This document shows positions 1 to 5,010 of a DNA stretch of 5,835 nucleotides, piece after piece; the stretch's first letter is position 1, and the number at the start of each line of letters is the position of its first letter. The stretch comes from Alkalibaculum bacchi (GTDB lineage: Bacteria > Bacillota > Clostridia > Eubacteriales > Alkalibacteraceae), in assembly GCF_937875145.1 (NCBI RefSeq), contig NZ_CALNCS010000122.1, forward strand, positions 1 through 5,835. The letters are read 5' to 3'. Below the pieces are notes generated by a model. It was given only the letters and a program-made list of their open reading frames with translations. It was not told the origin of the DNA and made no database searches. The position numbers were made by a program, and so were the translations under genes.

Positions 1-1298
1 AAAAATATATTTTTAGTCCTAATGTACTCTTAAAGCATAAGTTTTCATATTATCCATCATACAAAGCAATTGATTTTTATGATCATTACGAGTCAGATAT
101 TAAGCTAATGAAGGAATTGGGAATAAAGTCCTATCGTATGAGTATTGCTTGGACTAGAATTTACCCTAAAGGTATTGAAGAACAACCTAATGAAAAAGGA
201 CTAGAATTTTACGATAAGATTTTTGATTTATTAAATCAAGCCAACATACAGCCCATGGTTACTCTTTCACATTTTGAAATGCCACTTTATTTAACTGAAA
301 AATATAATGGCTGGGCTAATAAAAAAGTTATTAATTTGTTTGAAAAATATGCTAAAACTGTTTTTCTAAGATATAAAGATAAAGTTAAATATTGGCTTAC
401 CTTTAATGAAGTAAACAGCGTAACAGCGATGCCCTTTCATTCTGGTGGTGCCATAACTGATGATAAATCACAAATTACTCAATTAGGATATCAATGCTTA
501 CACAATCAAGCTGTCGCAGCAGCAAAGGTAAATAAACTTTGTCATGAAATCATTCCTGATGCCAAAATTGGTTGTATGATTCAATATTCTCCTGTTTATC
601 CTTATTCTTGTCACCCAGATGATGTTTGGGCTGCTCAAAATTTTGAACGTACTAGAGAAACATTTGCAACTGACTTATTTGTCAGAGGAGAATATCCTTT
701 TTACACTAAAAGACTATTTGACCAATTAAATATCAAAATTAGTACTACGCCTGATGAATTGAAGATATTAAAAGAACATCCGGCAGATTTTATTGCTATT
801 AGTTACTATATGAGCTTAACAATGGCGAGAAAAGATTTTATGTCTCAAACAACGGAGGGCAACATATTTTCTGGTTTAAAGAATCCTAATTTACAATCTA
901 CCAAATGGGGCTGGCAAATTGATCCTAAAGGATTAAGAATAGCCCTTAATCAACTTTTTGATAAGTATCAAAAACCAATTTGTATTGTAGAAAATGGGAT
1001 TGGAATGAAAGAAAAGCTCGTTAATGGAACTGTTAATGATCAAGGGAGAATATCTTATCTTCGAAGTCATATTAAAGCATTAGAAGAAGCATCAGATGAT
1101 GGTGTTAAGTTGATGGGATATTACGTCTGGTCTATTTTCGACTTGGTAAGCAATAGTACTGGCGAAATGAGCAAAAGATACGGCTTGGTCTATGTTGATG
1201 TCGATGATGATGGAAAAGGTACATTTAATCGTTATAAAAAAGCTAGTTTTAACTGGTATAAAAATGTAATTAAAACTAATGGAAAGGAACTTGAATAA
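1..1298 (+). CDS. 6-phospho-beta-glucosidase, glycoside hydrolase family 1 (5' end outside window)
   Basis: This enzyme hydrolyses phosphorylated beta-glucosides (cellobiose-, salicin- or arbutin-phosphate type) delivered to the cytoplasm by a PTS, giving glucose 6-phosphate. The frame is open from base 3, so the gene starts before the window. The ATG at 108 is internal, because conserved GH1 sequence (YYPSYKAIDFYDHYESDI) precedes it. About 431 codons are visible; the family is usually near 470-480, so roughly the first 45-50 residues are missing. The acid/base Glu is in TFNEVN (codon 408-410) and the nucleophile Glu in IVENGIG (codon 990-992). The SNSTGEMSKRYG segment near the C-terminus carries the Ser, Lys and Tyr that bind the sugar phosphate in phospho-glucosidases, which argues against a plain beta-glucosidase. 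The stop codon overlaps the start of the IIA gene by one base. The exact substrate cannot be read from sequence. Confidence 0.93.
   Translation, partial: KYIFSPNVLLKHKFSYYPSYKAIDFYDHYESDIKLMKELGIKSYRMSIAWTRIYPKGIEEQPNEKGLEFYDKIFDLLNQANIQPMVTLSHFEMPLYLTEKYNGWANKKVINLFEKYAKTVFLRYKDKVKYWLTFNEVNSVTAMPFHSGGAITDDKSQITQLGYQCLHNQAVAAAKVNKLCHEIIPDAKIGCMIQYSPVYPYSCHPDDVWAAQNFERTRETFATDLFVRGEYPFYTKRLFDQLNIKISTTPDELKILKEHPADFIAISYYMSLTMARKDFMSQTTEGNIFSGLKNPNLQSTKWGWQIDPKGLRIALNQLFDKYQKPICIVENGIGMKEKLVNGTVNDQGRISYLRSHIKALEEASDDGVKLMGYYVWSIFDLVSNSTGEMSKRYGLVYVDVDDDGKGTFNRYKKASFNWYKNVIKTNGKELE
1281..1290 (+). promoter_or_regulatory. ribosome binding site for the IIA gene
   Basis: GGAAAGGA lies inside the last codons of the glucosidase gene, about nine bases before the ATG at 1298. 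It supports that start and suggests translational coupling of the two genes. Confidence 0.65.
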
Positions 1299-1747
1299 TG
1301 CCTGAAGAAATTTATGCACCGGTTAGCGGTGTAGTAAAAGATATTACATCTAGTACTGATGACGTATTTGCTCAAAAAATTCTAGGAGATGGGATTTTAG
1401 TTGAACCAAACAGCGATTATATATATTCACCTGTTTCTGGAACCGTCCAAGGATTACAACAGACATTGCATGCTCTGACAATTAAAACCGATGCGGGCAA
1501 TAATCTTTTGCTACATTGTGGGATTGATACTGTTGAAATGAATGGAAAGCCATTCAAGTCATTTGTTAAGAATGGTGATCATGTTGATGTAGGTGATAAA
1601 TTATTGCGGATGAATAGAAAAGAAGTTACAGATGCTGGACACAGTGATGAAATACTGATGATCTTCCCAGAAACCTCTAAAAAGATTGAGAAGCAAGAAA
1701 AAGACAAAGAAGCATCCTCTCGTCAGATAATTGCAGAAATCGGCTAA
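1298..1747 (+). CDS. PTS glucose-type IIA protein (EIIA-Glc/Crr family)
   Basis: This cytoplasmic phosphocarrier accepts phosphate from HPr and passes it to the IIB domain of a sugar permease. At 149 residues it has the length of a free-standing IIA. The family fold signals are present: APVSG at residues 7-11, VFAQKILGDGI at 23-33, SPVSG near 44-48, and the active site LLLHCGIDTVEMNG with phospho-acceptor His73. His58 in TLHAL matches the accessory histidine of E. coli IIA-Glc. The last 20 or so residues are charged and Lys/Glu-rich, beyond the conserved core. The start overlaps the glucosidase stop (TAATG), so the two are co-transcribed. The partner IIBC permease is probably upstream, outside the window. 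In this family IIA-Glc can also take part in regulation, but nothing here shows that. Confidence 0.93.
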   Translation: MPEEIYAPVSGVVKDITSSTDDVFAQKILGDGILVEPNSDYIYSPVSGTVQGLQQTLHALTIKTDAGNNLLLHCGIDTVEMNGKPFKSFVKNGDHVDVGDKLLRMNRKEVTDAGHSDEILMIFPETSKKIEKQEKDKEASSRQIIAEIG

Positions 1748-1794
1748 AGGTAGCTTATCTTAGTAAAAAATATTATATAACTTTCCCCCTCTGT

Positions 1795-1840
1795 AAAAGT
1801 CATTATTGGTGATGAATATAAGCACTAGTAATGGCTTTTT
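1795..1840 (+). terminator. Rho-independent terminator of the beta-glucoside operon
   Basis: Arms AAAAGTCATTA (1795-1805) and TAATGGCTTTT (from 1829) pair over 11 positions with one G-T pair, and an inner GTG/CAC extends the stem. A T run follows. It lies 47 bases after the IIA stop. Confidence 0.75.
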
Positions 1841-1870
1841 TATTTTGCTGAAAAAACTTCGAAAAAATGC

Positions 1871-1904
1871 TCAATGTCCACAAACTGTACTTTGTGGACA
1901 TTGA
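1871..1904 (-). terminator. perfect 14-bp stem-loop, probable minus-strand terminator
   Basis: TCAATGTCCACAAA (1871-1884) and its exact complement (1891-1904) flank a 6-base loop, CTGTAC. Read on the minus strand the stem is followed by GCATTTTTTCG, a good T run. On the plus strand the T run is poor (AAAATTTTATT). It could be a second stop for transcripts from the FNT operon, or an operator. Confidence 0.5.
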
Positions 1905-1965
1905 AAATTTTATTCTTATGAAAGTGGAAATATAAATTTGAAGATTTAGGAATTGAACATAATAA

Positions 1966-1997
1966 AAGATCTAAAAGTTAGATTACTTTTAGATCTT
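1966..1997 (-). terminator. 13-bp perfect stem-loop after the FNT gene
   Basis: AAGATCTAAAAGT (1966-1978) and ACTTTTAGATCTT (1985-1997) are exact complements around a 6-base loop. The hairpin lies 35 bases beyond the FNT stop, followed on the minus strand by TTATTATG. The T tract is weak but the position fits the end of the PAS-FNT transcript. Confidence 0.55.
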
Positions 1998-2032
1998 CCA
2001 ATACAATCGAATAATTATTCCATTTTAAAAAT

Positions 2033-2806
2033 TTAATTATTTTTTGATCTGCTTGCTAACCAATATGGTAGAGCAACAAATATAATGCCACCAATCATAT
2101 TCCCAATAGTTGCCCAAAGCAAGTTATACCAAAGTCCACCCATGCTGACCACTCCAGCTGCTTTGACAGGATTCATCAACGCAACGATCAAAGTCGTCAT
2201 GTTAGCAACTGAGTGTTCAAAGCCAGATGAGAAGAAGGCCAATAAACACCACCAAACCATAATCAACTTAGCTGTGTCATCTTTTGTTTGAAAACCTGAC
2301 CAAACAGCCAAACAAACTAAAATATTACACAAGATAGCACGCAAAACTAATTGCATTGCTGATGCTGACATCTTTGCCGCAGCTGCCTTGGTAAATGTTG
2401 CCGCAACTGCCGGCATATCTAAACCGGAAGCAGTAAAGATCCAGCTTAGAAGCAAAGCTCCAACTAAATTACCAATCCAACATACAAGCCAGAGAAGCAA
2501 AGCCTGGCCAAAATTGACTTTCTTTTCAAATAATCCTGAACCCATTACAAAGTTATTTCCTGTAAAGAGCTCAGCGCCAGGAATAATTACTAAACTGAGC
2601 GCTACACCGAAGATTAAGCCCTTTATCAAACCGGATGCAGGATTATTACCTAATTGGGCACCTACCGTAAAAGCTAATAAAATTCCAAAGCCAATGTACA
2701 TTCCTGCGAGCATTGACAAAACGAAATATCCTAACGGATTATTTTTCAATAAATTGAATTTTTTGATGGAAGCATTTGCGGCTGCGTCATACGCGTCTTG
2801 ATACAT
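2033..2806 (-). CDS. formate/nitrite transporter (FNT) family channel
   Basis: This integral membrane protein belongs to the pentameric FocA/NirC family, which moves small monovalent anions (formate, nitrite, and in some members lactate or acetate) across the membrane. The 257 residues show about six hydrophobic helices, as expected. Family marks are the omega-loop GAELFTGN (77-84), NILVCLAVW (161-169) at the second broken helix, FEHSVANM (196-203) with the pore histidine at 198, and GNMIGG (235-240). No damage is visible. It is the second gene of a minus-strand operon, 24 bases after the PAS gene, with its own TAGGAG ribosome site about 2808-2816. The substrate is not decided by these motifs. 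In a lactic acid bacterium, formate or lactate is more likely than nitrite (inference). Confidence 0.93.
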   Translation of the reverse strand: MYQDAYDAAANASIKKFNLLKNNPLGYFVLSMLAGMYIGFGILLAFTVGAQLGNNPASGLIKGLIFGVALSLVIIPGAELFTGNNFVMGSGLFEKKVNFGQALLLWLVCWIGNLVGALLLSWIFTASGLDMPAVAATFTKAAAAKMSASAMQLVLRAILCNILVCLAVWSGFQTKDDTAKLIMVWWCLLAFFSSGFEHSVANMTTLIVALMNPVKAAGVVSMGGLWYNLLWATIGNMIGGIIFVALPYWLASRSKNN

Positions 2807-2830
2807 AACTGTTCTCCTATTCTAATTCAA

Positions 2831-3577
2831 TTAATGCTCAGAAGCACCAGAAGTTGTGTCAGGTTCTTCCTTCTTTTCTTCCTTAACTTCTTCAGCCTTG
2901 GTTGATGCACCGCTTGAAGCGTCAGGATCAGAATTGCGACGGTAAGTTGCACCAGTTGAAGCATCATCGTCAACAACTAACTTTTGACCAGTAGTTTCGC
3001 AGAAGTACTTAACAAGTGGGTATAAATCTTGAACCCATTCGTAAATACCAACGTAATTGCCCTTATCATCTTCAACACGCTTGTAATAGTGCAAAACAAG
3101 TTCCTTTAAATTACCGGTTGGAACAGGCATGTAAACATCATCATGACCTGCTTCCTTAGTGCGAAGTGCGTGAACAACCTTCTTGGCATTAGGAATAACA
3201 TCGCGAACATCAGGGTGAATATCCTTCATGTTGTCGCCGACTTGTTCAGGCTTTCTACCAGCCTTCATCTTGTAGTTTGGATCAACTGGACGGTTGTACC
3301 ACAAGAATTGGTTGTTATCATCAACAAAAGTCATTTCACCAATAGTGTTGCGAAGCATCCAGTTGATTTGGTTTACTGTTAAAAGTCCTGAATCAAGCTT
3401 AACATAGTCGTCACCTTCAGCAGCGTTCACCTTCTTAGCTGCCTTGTCGAGCCAGTTAGGATCTTCCTTATCAATGCCAACAACAGTGGTTCCGGCAACT
3501 GATTTGCCATCAGCGTTGAAGTTTTCCTTCATGTAGTCGTCACGGCTCATATCTTTAAGCCATTTTGGTTCTGCCAT
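2831..3577 (-). CDS. PAS-domain protein (PAS_10/DUF438-C-like), likely soluble sensor
   Basis: The 248-residue soluble protein has no signal peptide and no membrane segment. Residues 1-63 are a charged N-terminal part. About 65-187 read as a PAS fold: LLTVNQINWML, GEMTFVDDNNQFLWYN, then the DIHPDV segment (His121) that matches the CHPP region of DUF438-type PAS domains, and a closing YVGIYEWVQDL. There is no kinase, GGDEF or DNA-binding output domain. The last 45 or so residues are low-complexity and acidic/basic, with three copies of a short motif: DASTGAT, DASSGAS and DTTSGAS. Start support is strong: AAAGGAG eight bases before the ATG. Codons favour AAC, AAG, TTC and CGT, unlike the A/T-ending codons of the glucosidase gene, which suggests high expression. 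It is co-transcribed with the FNT channel, so it may sense a state (redox, ligand) linked to anion transport; that role is inference. Confidence 0.85.
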   Translation of the reverse strand: MAEPKWLKDMSRDDYMKENFNADGKSVAGTTVVGIDKEDPNWLDKAAKKVNAAEGDDYVKLDSGLLTVNQINWMLRNTIGEMTFVDDNNQFLWYNRPVDPNYKMKAGRKPEQVGDNMKDIHPDVRDVIPNAKKVVHALRTKEAGHDDVYMPVPTGNLKELVLHYYKRVEDDKGNYVGIYEWVQDLYPLVKYFCETTGQKLVVDDDASTGATYRRNSDPDASSGASTKAEEVKEEKKEEPDTTSGASEH

Positions 3578-3621
3578 AATAAAAACTCCTTTTCAATCAA
3601 TTACTATTATTTTGTAAGTTT

Positions 3622-3650
3622 AAATTAGCATATTTTGCATGCGCTTTCAA
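3622..3650 (-). promoter_or_regulatory. promoter of the PAS-FNT operon
   Basis: On the minus strand, TTGAAA (bases 3650-3645) and TAATTT (3627-3622) are separated by exactly 17 bases, and TGC precedes the -10 as an extended element. The predicted RNA start is near 3615, leaving a leader of about 35-40 bases before the ATG. Confidence 0.6.
3635..3650 (-). promoter_or_regulatory. consensus cre site (CcpA box) over the -35
   Basis: Minus-strand TTGAAAGCGCATGCAA matches every fixed position of the cre consensus WTGNAANCGNWNNCAW. It includes the -35 box of the PAS-FNT promoter. A CcpA dimer bound here would block polymerase, so repression on preferred sugars is the expected outcome. Confidence 0.65.
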
Positions 3651-3658
3651 TCACGTGA
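3651..3658. promoter_or_regulatory. 8-bp palindrome TCACGTGA beside the cre site
   Basis: This is a perfect palindrome directly upstream of the -35/cre element of the PAS-FNT promoter. It could be a binding site for a second regulator; no known family is assigned. Confidence 0.25.
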
Positions 3659-3756
3659 CATGGTGTCTCCGTCAGGACGAGAGGTTTTATGAAAAGCTGT
3701 TATTGTTATGCTTAAAAATCGATAATTTGCATGACTATCATCTAATTTAAGAAAGC

Positions 3757-3764
3757 AAGGAGGT
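3757..3764 (+). promoter_or_regulatory. full-strength Shine-Dalgarno before a tiny ORF
   Basis: AAGGAGGT is complementary to the 3' end of 16S rRNA over all eight bases and ends four bases before the ATG at 3769. It is the best ribosome site in the window. Confidence 0.5.
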
Positions 3765-3768
3765 AAAA

Positions 3769-3804
3769 ATGTTATTTTTCTTCCTATTTATCATGATTTT
3801 TTAA
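3769..3804 (+). CDS. putative 11-residue hydrophobic peptide
   Basis: The ORF reads MLFFFLFIMIF and then TAA. It has five Phe, no charged residues, and the window's strongest Shine-Dalgarno at a suitable distance. Nothing downstream on the same strand looks like a gene it could lead into: the next gene is on the opposite strand, so a Phe attenuator is unlikely. Possible readings are a small membrane peptide, a type I toxin-like peptide, or chance in AT-rich DNA next to a purine-rich stretch. I found no convincing plus-strand promoter. It is not a family I recognise, and it is too short for homology to settle. Confidence 0.3.
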   Translation: MLFFFLFIMIF

Positions 3805-3923
3805 AATACGAAAAAAGTTTTGTTTTTTTATAAAAATAATGTTTTTGAAAAGTATCCTTTTACCGAATCCATAAATAAGCATTGTATGACTTAAATAATA
3901 AATTACCAAGCCAAAATAATAAA

Positions 3924-4006
3924 GAAGACCATAGAATAAGGCTCACAGCATTTAATTAAAATTATCTCTAGTACTTAAAACCCTCCTTTATTCTATAAAT
4001 GGTTTC
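3924..4006. repeat. 83-base unit with imperfect inverted ends
   Basis: The left end GAAGACCATAGAATAAGG (3924-3941) and the complement of the right end (3985-4006) align as GAA-ACCA-TAGAATAA-GG, with small gaps. TAAA stands directly outside both ends (3920-3923 and 4007-4010), which could be a 4-base target duplication, though TAAA is common in such AT-rich DNA. It could be a miniature mobile element or a long RNA stem. Nothing inside is coding. Confidence 0.3.
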
Positions 4007-4020
4007 TAAATTGAAGAAAT

Positions 4021-4056
4021 TTATTTAAAAAATAAAAACTACCCAAAGTAGGGTAG
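4021..4056 (-). terminator. Rho-independent terminator of the HU-family gene
   Basis: On the minus strand CTACCC-TACTTT-GGGTAG (4056-4039) is followed by TTTTTATTTTTT. It starts 15 bases after the HU stop codon. The intact terminator shows that the 3' end of this gene is undisturbed. Confidence 0.85.
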
Positions 4057-4070
4057 CATATTTTCTTGTT

Positions 4071-4306
4071 TTATTTATTAACGCTATCTTTTAAAGCTTT
4101 GCCTGATTTAAAAGCAGGATTCTTAGTTGCAGGAATAGTGATTTCTTTTCCTGTTTGTGGGTTACGGCCTTTGCGAGCAGCACGATCACGAACTTCAAAA
4201 GTACCAAATCCAATTAATTGAATTTTGTTACCATTAACTAAATTATCTTGAATAGATTCCAAGTATATCAAGCTTAGAAGCCCGTTTTTGAAGCCATATT
4301 AGAGAT
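4071..4306 (-). pseudogene. HU-family DNA-binding protein, N-terminus broken
   Basis: HU proteins are dimeric, histone-like DNA-bending proteins of about 90 residues. The C-terminal two thirds is intact: from LESIQDNL (about 4262) through IQLIGFGTFEVRDRAARKGRNP to the TAA at 4071, including the beta-arm segment RNPQTGKEITIPATKNPAF and the end ALKDSVNK. Before that, the open frame gives only SLIY and unrelated residues. It has no ATG; only a TTG at 4271 is available. A different minus-strand frame at 4277-4306 reads AISNMASKTGF, which fits the usual HU helix-1 text (ELISxVASKTGL). So the gene has lost about 22 bases between SKTG and LESIQ, which shifts the frame, and its first eight or so codons are replaced at about 4307 by the octamer array. 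It is probably a secondary, non-essential HU paralogue. Confidence 0.8.
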
Positions 4307-4309
4307 GGC

Positions 4310-4453
4310 AAAAATGTAATATTATGCTGAAATAATCTGATACTACAAGAATACAATGCTAATATAACAATATAGCAAGATAACAATGTAATAAGATGGT
4401 ATAGTAATAATATGCTATAATGTTAATGTAACATAATAACATAGTAACAAAGT
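4310..4453. repeat. tandem array of 18 degenerate octamers (RNYANNRT)
   Basis: Cut every eight bases from 4310, the sequence gives 18 units, e.g. AACAATAT, AGCAAGAT, AACAATGT, AATAAGAT, AACATAAT, AACATAGT, AACAAAGT. By hand count, position 1 is a purine in 18 of 18, position 3 a pyrimidine in 17, position 4 an A in 16, position 7 a purine in 18 and position 8 a T in 17. The pattern stops at the ribosome site of the next gene. Eight is not a multiple of three, so this is not a coding effect. It resembles tandem operator or centromere arrays (for comparison, the heptads bound by omega-type ribbon-helix-helix proteins of streptococcal plasmids). The binding protein is unknown. Confidence 0.7.
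4413..4421 (+). promoter_or_regulatory. extended -10 promoter inside the octamer array
   Basis: TGCTATAAT is a perfect extended -10 (TGN-TATAAT). No good -35 lies 17 bases upstream (AAGATG), which is acceptable for an extended -10. RNA should start near 4428, so the last three, best-matching octamers would lie just downstream of the start, a repressor-like position. Confidence 0.6.
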
Positions 4454-4459
4454 AGGTGA
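4454..4459 (+). promoter_or_regulatory. ribosome binding site choosing ATG 4468
   Basis: AGGTGA lies eight bases before the ATG at 4468. The in-frame GTG at 4456 lies inside this site, so it is unlikely to be the start. Confidence 0.55.
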
Positions 4460-4467
4460 AAGTAAGG

Positions 4468-4760
4468 ATGGTAGAAATAAAACCAAGAAAGAAAACAAGC
4501 GGTGAACTGGTAACCTCGATAAACTCAAAGCAGTTGGATTTTCAGTATAGCAACTTGGATGATCTTTTTGATAAGTTTGTCATTTTTATTGATGGCTCAC
4601 CAGAGATGATTATGAAAAAGACCTACCAAAAGAAAAACATGATGGAGAAGAAAATTATATTGATTATAGAGAAATAAGCATGGATCACGCCCTATATCTT
4701 GAGGGAGAGAGCTTTTACAGGCTTAACAACAAGGGCAGAATTTACGCTTACCTGGAGTAA
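4468..4760 (+). pseudogene. unrecognised small gene split by a -1 frameshift (about 97 codons)
   Basis: The zero frame starts MVEIKPRKKTSGELVTSINS, runs through DDLFDKFVIFIDGSPE, then turns into Met/Lys/Ile-rich text and stops at 4677. The -1 frame is open from 4593 and continues protein-like: DYEKDLPKEKHDGEENYID, REISMDHALYLEGESFYRLN, ending at the TAA at 4758. Joining the two gives one 97-residue acidic protein. A single lost G would explain it (GAGGATGAT becoming GAGATGAT near 4605). A -1 slip at G-AAA-AAG (4614-4620), a weaker relative of the classic A-AAA-AAG site, would also join the frames. I do not recognise the family. It is the first gene behind the octamer-array promoter, so it may encode, or be controlled by, the array-binding protein (inference). 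Confidence 0.55.
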
Positions 4761-4805
4761 ATGACAAGAATCTATGTACCAGACCGTTCTAAAATTAATT
4801 GGTAG
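4761..4805 (+). pseudogene. short ORF with possible nonsense mutation
   Basis: The ATG follows the preceding TAA without a gap, as in tightly packed operons. The frame reads MTRIYVPDRSKINW and meets TAG at 4803. Beyond the TAG the same frame stays open as LAANSMKQSKPIGSVIYTKG and runs into the terminator stem. A CAG-to-TAG change would restore about 49 codons, but the end inside the terminator speaks against a true full-length gene. It is not recognised. It may instead be a real 14-codon peptide or chance. Confidence 0.25.
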
Positions 4806-4843
4806 CTGGCAGCAAATAGCATGAAACAAAGTAAGCCTATAGG

Positions 4844-4860
4844 TAGTGTTATTTACACTA
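4844..4860. other. small hairpin before the terminator
   Basis: TAGTGT and ACACTA pair around TATTT, 18 bases before the strong terminator. It has no T run of its own and its role is unknown. Confidence 0.25.
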
Positions 4861-4878
4861 AAGGCACTAAAAGACTTG

Positions 4879-4908
4879 AGGGAGTAGCGATTTGCTACTC
4901 CCTTTTTT
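4879..4908 (+). terminator. strong Rho-independent terminator
   Basis: AGGGAGTAGC and GCTACTCCCT form a perfect 10-bp stem around a five-base loop and are followed directly by five more T. It ends the transcript that starts in the octamer array. Confidence 0.9.
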
Positions 4909-4945
4909 GATGCTTAAACCTGGAATTATTAGTATTGTGAAATAG

Positions 4946-4969
4946 TTTCATCCCTCCCAGGGGATGAAA
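4946..4969. other. 9-bp perfect stem-loop TTTCATCCC/GGGATGAAA
   Basis: The arms at 4946-4954 and 4961-4969 are exact complements with loop TCCCAG. No T run follows on either strand, so it is not a normal terminator. It occurs only once, so it is not a CRISPR array. It may be an operator or an RNA structure. Confidence 0.4.
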
Positions 4970-5010
4970 TATAGAACGTAAAGGCTCTATATAAATGCTT
5001 GCACATGTAA

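Larger units (their letters stand above)
3578..4020. other. gene-poor intergenic region between the PAS gene and the HU fragment
   Basis: This stretch holds the PAS-FNT promoter and cre site, a tiny ORF with an ideal ribosome site at 3769, weak A/T hairpins near 3811-3828, and an inverted-repeat unit at 3924-4006. No ORF of convincing protein character longer than about 11 codons was found on either strand. A 52-codon stop-to-stop minus-strand stretch (3787-3942) has no ribosome site. Confidence 0.5.

Noticed and set aside
108..110. ATG as the start of the glucosidase gene
   Set aside because: The frame is open to the window edge, conserved GH1 sequence lies upstream of it, and no ribosome site precedes it.
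1092..1319. 75-codon minus-strand ORF
   Set aside because: Antisense of the glucosidase 3' end; no ribosome site and no protein character.
2085..2801. two plus-strand ORFs (68 and 137 codons)
   Set aside because: Both are antisense shadows of the FNT gene, which has full family motifs on the other strand.
3143..3382. 79-codon plus-strand ORF
   Set aside because: Antisense shadow of the PAS gene.
3689..3715. 8-codon ORF MKSCYCYA after GAGAGG
   Set aside because: Too short, with a mediocre ribosome site and no context.
3769..3804. Phe attenuator leader peptide
   Set aside because: It is Phe-rich, but no plus-strand biosynthetic or tRNA-synthetase gene follows and no terminator/antiterminator pair is visible.
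3784..3942. 52-codon minus-strand open stretch with hydrophobic residues (YYFGLVIYYLSHTMLIYGF)
   Set aside because: It looks membrane-like, but AT-rich DNA gives this easily; there is no ribosome site at its ATG (3882) or TTG, and no neighbour to support it.
4456..4458. GTG as the start of the first gene behind the array
   Set aside because: It lies inside the AGGTGA ribosome site that fits the ATG at 4468.
4946..4970. CRISPR-like repeat (GTTTCATCCC...GGGATGAAAT)
   Set aside because: Only one copy is present, with no spacer periodicity and no cas gene.
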